DNA of 64,000 nt from Clonostachys chloroleuca (taxonomy: Eukaryota; Ascomycota; Sordariomycetes; Hypocreales; Bionectriaceae): contig JBANAY010000003.1 of assembly GCA_037952775.1 (NCBI GenBank), positions 12,772,001-12,836,000 on the forward strand, written 5' to 3'. A program made the translations under genes and the position numbers. This document shows positions 55,631 to 64,000 of the stretch, in pieces. The first letter of the stretch is position 1, and each line of letters starts with the position of its first letter. The notes beneath the pieces are model-generated. The model saw only the letters and a program-made list of their open reading frames with translations, made no database searches and was not told the DNA's origin.

Positions 55631-57430
55631 TTATAAGTTGACCCGAATATGCCTTGCAAGATCCCACGTTGCAGATGATTCTCCTAAGACGTTGATGAGG
55701 TATTGAGATTCCTGGGAAGTCCTCAGAGCCTACACGATTCCATAGATAAAGATGAATGGTGTGTGCTTGAGCCTGTAACTAGTCCGGTACTTTCTAACGA
55801 TCGATATGATGTCTTGTGCAGATGACAGACACATGGCGCGCGCTTTTTCAGAGTCCCCGCCGAGGTATGTACCTCGGCATGTCTCCGAATTGAGAACGAC
55901 CCGCACATTGTGGAATAAAACACTGGAGTGGTATAATAGATTAGCTAATGTGGTTGATACTTGACCTACCAAACTCACTGTAATGCTGCAACGCTCGGAA
56001 GAAGTGGTTTGCTTGTAGGCTCCCATTTGTTCCATTACACGAATCCCGGCAATGATGCATGCCAATGGCTGAGAGCGAGGTTTGAGGAATCCCGTAGGGG
56101 TTTCCGGCTGGCTCCGCTGAGGTTATTGCTCGGCGTGAATAAAATCGATATCATCATTTCTGCCAGCCGTAGCAAGTTGACCTGTTCTCGAAAATATTGT
56201 ATAAAGATGGGAGTACCTGTAGTACCTTGATCAGGCTCGGTATATCCTGCTGGCAGCCAAGGTATCATCTCTGGAGAATCCCTGAAAACTCCGGTTAGAA
56301 ACAGTATATCAGTACCTGGGTTGAGGGGGGATACGGTAAACGCTCTATCCACTCAACCTCAGCATCCTACTCATGGAAAAATACGGGACGTCCTAATACC
56401 AAGCTTATCATTTTATCTGAGGTATAGTGTCCCCAGTAAATATGTCGGCGAATCTCAAGGTCCTCCGGGCTCGCTAGAGAAACATCGTGAGACCAGCCAG
56501 TGTTTGGGATCCGCTGAACGCCCAAGTCTTGGGCCATCCGAAATGCCATGCCTAAACCCGAACAAATGTTAAGTCTAGTGAACTTAGGTTCACTGCAGTT
56601 GAGGGATTAGTTTATATTCATACCTGAGAGGCCCCATCCCTTGGAGTTGTTTCCCCGGCCAATGTCGAAAAAAGAAAGATAAAGTAGAGTCTGTACTGTC
56701 GTTATCGATGGTTGAGACAGACCGAATACCAGAGTGATGCTTTGGCTGCGGCATAAAATCGACCACCGAGTTGTCCATGATCAATATCCGGCCTCATCAG
56801 TGACCCCAATGCACAAATCGATAGCACAAATCGATAGTAGTAAGGAAGGAGACTAATATTTGCAAGTTGGATGATAATTGCTGTAATGGTCTCGGAGATG
56901 TGCTTCTCTGTAGATGAATATGAAATGCGGACACTTTTATTTAAAGAGCATAAGCGTTTCAGTAATGATGTTGTTATCGAGATTAATATCGAAATGTCCG
57001 GCGATTTGCTCTAGATCAGTCTGGGACCCGAGAGGTAGGTTTTTCGCTGGTAAGTCTCTTGGGAGCGGCTTGTTGGGCTAAACCTGATATATGCTGGTGG
57101 GCCTATAACAAATGAGTGAACCGGCAAGATCTGTCTCTAGTTTGGGCTGAAGAGGCGATGTGTCTCCGTGCATGTTACTCAATGCGGGGAGAGAATACTC
57201 TTGTTCCTGGAGTGGGTGGTGATCAAATGATACGGCTTCTAGGATAGTCTCTTGATCCTGAAAATCGGCTTCCTTGATTCTTATAACCAAGCCTTCTAGC
57301 TATGGTACTCGACTCTCCAAGCTGGAGACGTACTTGTGGGGAACTGGCCGCCTCTTTTCATCTCTTTTCCGATATTCACAGTCCTGCTTAGCTGTAACGC
57401 AGCTGGAGCAAGGCATCGCATGAGGATATC
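55631..57430 (-). pseudogene. Zn2Cys6 transcription factor pseudogene
   Basis: Read on the minus strand, the remains follow the order of a normal regulator. There is half a zinc finger (PCSSC, six residues, C; about 57400) without a proper first half, then the linker HKYVSSLES, and a TAG at about 57301 inside the linker. The middle homology region is broken by a 13-bp tandem duplication (56812-56837) but resumes as TLLYLSFFDIGRGNNSKGW, MAFRMAQDLGVQR (after a credible intron), and EIRRHIYWGHYTSDKMISL with GRPVFFHE followed by TAG (about 56368). The C-terminal part (YRLKHTPFIFIYGIV) ends at TAG 55730-55732, beyond which ALRTSQESQYLI continues to TAA at 55631. The stops fit CAG or TGG changes of the RIP type. 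It may once have controlled the neighbouring ABCC transporter. Confidence 0.78.
56812..56837. repeat. perfect 13-bp tandem duplication inside the regulator relic
   Basis: cacaaatcgatag occurs twice head to tail with no mismatch. On the minus strand it duplicates the codons of a conserved Ser-Ile-Cys-Ala stretch and throws the frame. Being 13 bp, it is a clear inactivating slippage or repair event. Confidence 0.9.
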
Positions 57431-58507
57431 ACAACTACTCCTATGTAAGCTTCTTTATGAGAATAATCACATAATGGCAGCGATGAAACCTTTCTGAATT
57501 GATATCTTTTACACCTTCTATGATGTGAGCATTTGAAAGATTACAGATTTTCGGGAAAGGGGATAAATTTACGCTATTTTCCGAGTTGCCTCGGAGGAAC
57601 GAGCTTCTGAAAGCGGATGTTTTACGTTGGAAATCATCTCCGGCCGAATAGGGGATCCTCAGTAGGGCGTATTAGACCAAGGGTCCGAACGATTGGCGGT
57701 TGGTCTCAGTCAGATGGTGGATCTGGCTTATTTCTCTATCTCATGTGTGGAAGATATTTGGTCTTTAAATTACAGAGTGCTTATTTTATGAGGGGAAGAA
57801 AGGTGGAGGGGTTTTCCGCTCCGTAATACACCTACCCTGTATCTGTTAGTGGAGAAATTTACTTCGCCGACGTTAAGCCTTGACCGAATCCAGTGGTGGG
57901 CTTTATGTGACGAAATAATGTGTTTGACGGGTGGAAGAAACTTTATTGAGAGATCAGTGTTACTGCTGGGAGTATGCGATGAATTTTAGACGAGATCATG
58001 ACATGTGGATTAGCAATAGAATCTCTTTGCCTTCCGTACAGGGGCTTGATTGATATCATGACTCCAACTCAAGGTAGTCGTGTTATTCATACTTGGAGAT
58101 GAGTATTGCGTGTGCCTTGACTATATAGCGATCCAGCATGCTAATACGTAGGTCCATCGTAGTTTATAGCGTATACAGATTCGGGACTCTACATGCTCTA
58201 CCCTAACAGGGATATTATACAGACATCAGTCACCAACGATAGTATAAGAGCACAGCCAGAAATAATATGATTATAAAACGTTGCCTTTGTATATATTGTA
58301 TATGCTGGGTATTTTCCACTTTCCGTTGCCGTTGCCTTTATAGTAATGACCTACATCCATCTATATATGCTGCCGACCTGCCTGTATGCATTATATAAAG
58401 TGTTGAAATGCCAAAACAAAAGAAACTCGAAGAAAAAAAGGCGATTAACTGGAACTCCGCTTTGATCCCGTTTATTATAAACACAAGTGAAGGCCAACTT
58501 TTTAAGC
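57431..58507. other. intergenic, nothing recognised
   Basis: 1.08 kb between the regulator relic (5' side) and the 3' end of the ABCC gene. A tatatatt-rich patch lies near 58290. No gene seen. Confidence 0.45.
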
Positions 58508-61500
58508 CTACTCCTTCTTGCCCATGCTCTCATACAACGTTCGGAACGCTGATGGCTGTGACAAGAGATCCTGAGGGTTGCCCCACTCCATAAGTTGACC
58601 TTTGCTCAAAAGGGCGACGCGGTCAAAGTCGAGGACGGTGTCGAGCTTGTGAGCAATGACGATTAGTGTCCTGTCGCTGAAAGACTTGCGAATAATACCC
58701 TGGATGAGCTCATCCGTGTCCGCGTCGACGCTGCTGGTCGCCTCGTCCATGATGACAATCTTGCCGGGCTTGACTACAGCCCTGACGAGGCAGAAGAGCT
58801 GGCGCTGGCCGTGGGACAACCTCTCTTCGTTGAGCTCACCGTCCAAGCCGCCGTCTTTCTCGATGGAATCCCACAGGCGGGCGGCTTTCAGACCCTCGAT
58901 GATGTCCTCATCAGAGGCAACCCCAAGAGGATCGGCGTTCTCACGGACGGTGCCGCGGACGAAGAAGGGCTCCTGGGGAAGGGTGTTGAGACGACGGCGC
59001 ACTTCTTGTCTGGGAATCCTGCTGATATCAATGCCATCGATATTAATAGATCCATCCTCAAGCTCTAGCATGCGAAGAAGAGTCGAGACAAGAGACGATT
59101 TACCACTAGAGAGAACGTTAGTCATGGCGTTTCAAGGTGCTGAGAAATTGGGACAAAACTTACCTTCCAGTGCGACCGCAAACAGCGATCTTTTGGCCTG
59201 GCTCGACGGTGATCTTGATCTTCTTGAGCACGGGCTCAACAGAAGTCGAGTAAGAGGCGGAGATGTTGTTGAAGGTGACGGCACCCTTTTGGGGCCAGTC
59301 AAAAGGAACGTAGTCTGTCTCATGGGGCAAATCCTCGGACTTGGTCTCCTCGACAAAGGTTCGGATGCGGCTGATGGCTCCGAGCGATGTCTCCAGCATG
59401 GTCCACTGGGATACGAAGTTCTCCAGGGTGCTGCTGAAGTCAATGACTTTGAAAAGAGCGACACCCAAGAAGGCAGCCGAGCCATTAGGAAGCGTAGTGG
59501 CGAAGGTAACCATGAGGACACCGATGCCGCCAACCATAAGTTGCAAAACGAGGGTCAGCCATCGCTGGATGACTCCCATGAGATAGTAAGGACGCTGGGA
59601 TTTGTCAAGCACCTCATATCCTTGGACAATGTAGTCCTCAGTCCAACCATAGGCGCGGATACAAGACACGCCCGACAGCGTCTCCAAGAACTGGGAGAAG
59701 AGTGGCGCCTTGGCCTCGATGTTGAGGAGTCGTAGTTGACGGGATGTACGCAGGTAGAAGAACTGGACGATGAAGAGCAGCACACAACAGACTGGGATAG
59801 AGGCAGCGGTGTATCCGGATCCCATGAAGACCAAGACACTGGAGACGATGACGGAGAAGATGTTGATGATGGTCTGGTCTAGAGCCATGGGCAGGTCATG
59901 ATCAATCAGCTGCAGATCCTGGCTGAATCTGTTGGTTGTCTGGCCAGCGTCAGTAGAGGTGAGGAACGCGGTGTTTGCATGGACCGTTGTCCCGAGCAGC
60001 AACTCGTGGAACTTCTTGCTCGTCTTTGGCAGCAAAATTATGCGGAAGATGTAATCAGACAACATGCAGCTGCCCAGGGCCAGGGCGGCCAATGAGGCAT
60101 AGACACTGAGCCAGTACGCAGAATTCTCATTAGGGTGCTCCTTGTTGGAATTAGTCCACCATTGTAGCCAAATGGAGGGAAAGCTAAGGCCGAACACGAA
60201 GGCTGCACAGGCGAACAGGTAGAATAAAAAGGTCCCAGGACCGGCGATTTGAACGTAGTACTTGTAAACCTGGAAGTCACCGGCGCTGCGGCTCATGTCA
60301 AATTCTTCGTCATCACCAGGGAGCTCAAGCTCCTCCAGAGTCTCCTTAGAAAGCTCGAGCTCAGGTCGTGCTGTGGAAGGAGCAGGCAAGTTCGCCAATC
60401 GAGATGCGTAGCCCCCAGCGGCGGAAACCTCCTCCAGCGTACCCTGTTCGGCAATGGTACCATCCTCATTGAGGACGATGATGTGGTCTGCAAAGTTGAG
60501 ATGGGCCACAGAGTTTGTGGCGAGGACCACTGTGGAACCAAGTTGCTTGACCAACCCATCCTTGCCGAAAGCGGCGTTAAGAATCGAGGCTTCCGTTGAG
60601 CGATCAAGACCAGTCAAGACATCGTCGAGAATCATCAGAGAGCGTTTGGAGTAGAGAGCCCGGGCAAGGGACACACGCATCTGCTGGCCTCCGCTCAGCC
60701 TAGAGCCACGAGTACCTGTGTTAGTCTGGTCACCGTCGGGGAGTTCCTCAAAGTCGCGCGTGAGGGAGCAGACGCGGGCCACAGTCTTGTACCAGGTGGG
60801 ATCCCATTTTGACATGCCCTGAATATTCTTTTGGATGGTACCCCAAGTGATCCAAGGAGACTGGGGGCAGAAGGCAGAGTTGGTGAATGCTGTGGCGACC
60901 GCGCCAGTGGTGAAAGGCATCTCACCGAGGAGGAGTCTCAGCAGAGTGGATTTACCGGAACCGACGGGGCCGATAATCATAGTAGTCTTCCCACGGGCAA
61001 CCTTGAAGGAGAGGTTCCTGAGAATATCAGATTGGGCAGAGTACCCAGCCGAGACGCTTTGGACAGTGATGGCGATCTTGGTATCATACAAGCTCTGCTG
61101 GGCCATGGACATCTCAGTCTCGTCATATTTTGGCTCAATTTCCAACAGTCTATCAGTATCCATGTGGTAAGCAGGTACGAAGTAGGGGTATGAGTTGACA
61201 CCGGGGACGATTCTGGGGTCCCTGCGTTCGGCTTGCACAAGATGATCCTGGATTCGAGAGAATGAATTGAGAATGGTTTGCAAGTGTTCAACGCCACCAA
61301 CGATAGCGACCAGTGGCTGTTCTTGGAGTTGGAACAGACCAAGCGCGGCAAACGCGACAGCCTCTGTGAGAGGTTTGCCGCCGTTCCGCTGCGACAGGAT
61401 CGTGAAAAGCGCGAAACCTATAACGGGGGTAAACGTTGACGACAAGTAGGAGGCACCAGATTCCATGACGGCAAGGGCGCGGAACTTGCGCGAGATGTCA

Positions 61501-63271
61501 ATCTCGCTATTGCGTAGATTGGTGACAATACTCGACATCATTTCCGTCAGACCCGTCATCTTGATGGCCTTCATGGACCCCAGCATCTTGGTGGTAACGG
61601 CCAGACGCTCTTCGATAGACTCCAACCAGGGCACCTGAGCATTACCTGCAGCCTTGGCGATGGGCATACCGAGAAATAGACAGGAAACAATCCAGACAGC
61701 GGGACCATATGTGGCGCCCCCAATCAAGCGGTACAGCAAGAACATTGAGATGATGAGGTCGATGAAGGCGGCGTAGATATCGTGCATGATGTGCATACTA
61801 CTCTCGATGCGGCCAATGTCCGCACTCATGAGCGTGATGGCTTCGGCATCAGCGATGTCGGTCGAGCTGAGGGCGAGGGTCTTGCCGAAGATCATGGTGA
61901 CCAGGCTGCCACGGAATTGGGTAATGGCACGGTAGGTCCTGTGCTCGTACAAGGTGTAGGCGACAGCCTTGCCAACATGCATTATTGCATACCCGGCAAT
62001 AAGCCCCTGGGCAATGTTGTGCCTATCATCGCTGGGGGCTTCGGATGTGAAGTCAAGGATCTTCTCGACGAGCAACGGCTCGGCAAAAGAGAAGGCCGAG
62101 AAGGAGAGACGTGGCAATACACCAGACAGAAGAGACCACTTGTAGTGCTTGATGTACAGCAAAGAAGCGCATTCTTGGAAGACTTGTCTGCTTGAGCCCA
62201 TTTCTCCTCCAGGCTTCGTGGCTTCGTGGCATCGAGGATCTGCTTGTCAAGAACAGGCAGGTTATCAACGGTAAGAATAGACTTGTAGCCTTTGGCGAAC
62301 ACTGCGTTGACCCAGACGAAGAATGCCCTATTGATGGCACCGCTGGTCTCCTCTGGGCCTGCCTTGGCATATTGCTCTAGGAGGAGGTGACGCTTCTCCG
62401 CCAACTCGGCAAAAAACAAGACTACCTTGACTGCCAGAGCCGCCAAGTAGATGGTGGTCACTGAATTGCTGCCAGGGATGTCTGAGAGAGTTCGGAGTCG
62501 AGTAAGGTCAAGCCCAGCCGAAGTGCCAAGATAGAGGGTCAAGACATTTGAGGGTTGAAGCGAGCGGACATGACCAAGCCATGACAGGATAGGAAAGATG
62601 AGAAAAGAAACAATGACCAGGGTTGTGGTCGGGATTGTGAGTCTCGTAGTGGGTGCGTCGGTATTCGTCCAAAAGTCTAGAAGGCTCTTTTGGAAGACGG
62701 CGTAAAGAACGTACAATGCCTATACACCAGTTAGATAAAAGTAGCCAAGACTGTCCATAAAGGCGGAGCCTACCAGCTTGACATAGAATAACCAATCCTT
62801 GCGGGCCTTGGTGGCAGCATGTCGGAGGGACCAGATCTGGAGACCTGTGAAGATGACTAATCGACAGATGTTTTGTCAGCCATATTATGCCAGGGAATGG
62901 ATAGGAGGAAAGGAGATGCATGGCTCACGGGCAATTACAAGGGGAACAATGGTCAAGATTCCCTCTTCAAAGAGAAGGGTCATGCCAAAGCCACCTCGCA
63001 GGCATGGTTCAGCAATAACTGGGCCCCACTGGTCGTGGGCATCCAGAGCGCAATGGGGAGTCGAGTTGTGCGGAAAGGAGAGTTGAGGAAAGAATGAGTC
63101 CTGACCATCCCACAGTGTTTGTTCCTCTATCCACAATGGCTGGTCCGTTTCTGCTTTCCACTGCACGATGCGAAATGTACGCTGAAGGTCCAGGGTTCCG
63201 CATTGCACAATCCTCACCGTCTCCTCGCTTGTTTGTTGGATATCCAACGTCTGGCAGCTAAAGTTTGACAT
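58508..63271 (-). CDS. ABCC (MRP-type) multidrug ABC transporter, one frame break
   Basis: Exons 63271-62929, 62856-62774, 62719-59164 and 59105-58508, with introns of 72, 54 and 58 nt, total 4,580 nt, one short of 1,527 codons. The N-terminal TMD0 block (RGGFGMTLLFEEGILTIVP) identifies the fungal ABCC group. TMD1 is followed by NBD1 (GPVGSGKSTLL; signature LSGGQQMRVSLARAL; Walker B LMILDD). A second TMD precedes NBD2, whose Walker A is completed across the last intron (CGRTG joined to SGKSS), with signature LSHGQ and Walker B IVIMDEATSSVD. NBD1 has Asp-Val (LMILDDVLTGLD) where NBD2 has the catalytic Glu, a known ABCC asymmetry. The frame shifts by one base near 62158-62168 (cttctttg), between DKSSKNALL and YIKHYKWSLLSG. 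It would export conjugates, toxins or metabolites at the plasma or vacuolar membrane. The start is the first ATG of the open frame and is less certain. Confidence 0.87.
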
Positions 63272-63857
63272 TCTGGGTGTTGGGCCGGGCTGTCTGCCGG
63301 TGCAGATGTGGGACGCGCGTTGGGTCGGTCAACAAATGGAAGTGTCTATCGAACGGTGTAGTCAACGCGTGTTCGGACTGCCCAGTCGTGCCTGGTAAGT
63401 CTACACAATCGTGTCGAGAGAGACCATCTAACCGTGTCGAAACAAAACTAACAAAGCGTGTCGAAATTAACTGTCTTGTCGCGTCTAGTGGATCAAACAA
63501 AAGGAAAGGAGTGACTGCAGAGAGTGACTGCACACAGCCGAAGTTCCTCAAACGGACCAATCCATCACTTTCTATAGGCAAATTCTCGAAGCAGTTGCTA
63601 TATTTACTTCTTCCCAGCTCATTGGACTATCTTTAGAAGAAGCACCTACAAAAATGAAATTAGGTATCTTACTAATAATCAGCAAGGCGAGAGCGAGGGG
63701 GGCGTGTCGACAAAGACGGGGACCGTTAGAGGGAGCCGGAAGTGTTGGGTCCGGGGTGCCTAAGGGAAACCAGAAATAATGATTACGTGTGGGCCAATAC
63801 ACCCTAACCGACCTCACTGGCAAAAACAAGGCGAGGAGGCGGGTCGTCTCCCGCGGC
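63272..63857. other. upstream region of the ABCC gene
   Basis: About 590 bp. The word cgtgtcga recurs at 63410, 63433 and 63457 with spacing of 23-24 bp, a possible operator cluster or short repeat. No gene seen. Confidence 0.4.
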
Positions 63858-64000
63858 GAATGGGGCGCCAAGGAATGGGGCGCTAAGGAATAGCTCGCTT
63901 TTGACCCAATAATGCTCAGCTAACAGCCCTAACCGGTAAAAGCAAGGAATGGGAATGGGGCGCCAAGGAATAGCTCGCGTTTGACCCAATAATGCTCAGC
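63858..64000. repeat. start of an 80-bp tandem repeat at the window edge
   Basis: A 48-bp segment beginning gaatggggcgc and ending aatgctcagc occurs at 63873-63920 and again at 63953-64000 with two mismatches, an 80-bp period that runs off the window. A partial copy of its first 15 bp lies at 63858-63872, and a diverged earlier unit (ccctaaccg...caaaaacaagg) at about 63803-63832. Confidence 0.85.

Noticed and set aside
58656..59735. A 359-codon plus-strand open frame
   Set aside because: It is antisense to the second nucleotide-binding domain and TMD2 of the ABCC transporter and has no motif of its own.

Overview
The window looks like nuclear DNA of a filamentous ascomycete (Pezizomycotina). 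Genes are split by short introns, mostly 46-82 nt, with GTAAGT-like donors and YAG acceptors. The gene families are typical of these fungi: HET-domain, Zn2Cys6 regulators, DUF3176, PTH11-like receptor, GMC oxidoreductase, GT25-like enzyme and an NRPS-PKS hybrid. Several relics carry TGG->TGA/TAG or CAG->TAG type stops and one stretch is very AT-rich, which is what repeat-induced point mutation (RIP) leaves behind. Species cannot be named from the sequence alone.

Layout. 0.4-1.2 kb: a secreted protein built of 32-residue cationic repeats with dibasic sites. 1.2-9.9 kb: gene-poor DNA with a broken GNAT acetyltransferase and an AT-rich block (about 6.4-8.6 kb). 9.95-12.3 kb: a HET-domain gene with a ZZ-type zinc finger. 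12.5-36.9 kb: an apparent biosynthetic gene cluster. It holds an FAD monooxygenase with an NTF2-like front domain, a 7.5-kb NRPS-PKS with the order A-PCP-KS-AT-KR-ACP-reductase (the SwnK type), two SDRs, a NodB-type deacetylase, a C45 (isopenicillin N acyltransferase-like) enzyme, an MFS permease and an unusual regulator with two complete Zn2Cys6 fingers. 38.5-46.8 kb: DUF3176 membrane protein, PTH11-like receptor, GMC oxidoreductase. 46.9-57.4 kb: a decay zone with relics, an Ecm33-like L-domain gene, a GT25-like pseudogene, a small secreted protein, a frame-broken class V aminotransferase and a Zn2Cys6 pseudogene. 58.5-63.3 kb: a full ABCC transporter. The right edge enters an 80-bp tandem repeat.

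How the genes may work together (inference): the hybrid enzyme would activate one amino acid, extend it by one malonyl unit, reduce the keto group and release the product reductively. The SDRs and monooxygenase could tailor it, the deacetylase-like and C45 enzymes could act on C-N bonds, MFS (and perhaps the distant ABCC) could export or import, and the double-finger protein could regulate. The dioxygenases expected in a swainsonine locus are not seen, so the product is probably something else.

A caution: the NRPS-PKS, MFS, ABCC and aminotransferase genes are each interrupted only by 1-2 nt frame breaks, three of them at C5 or G5 runs, with every core motif intact. Assembly error and very recent mutation both fit. 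The GNAT, GT25 and second Zn2Cys6 genes also carry stop codons and look truly dead. All splice sites were placed by eye.
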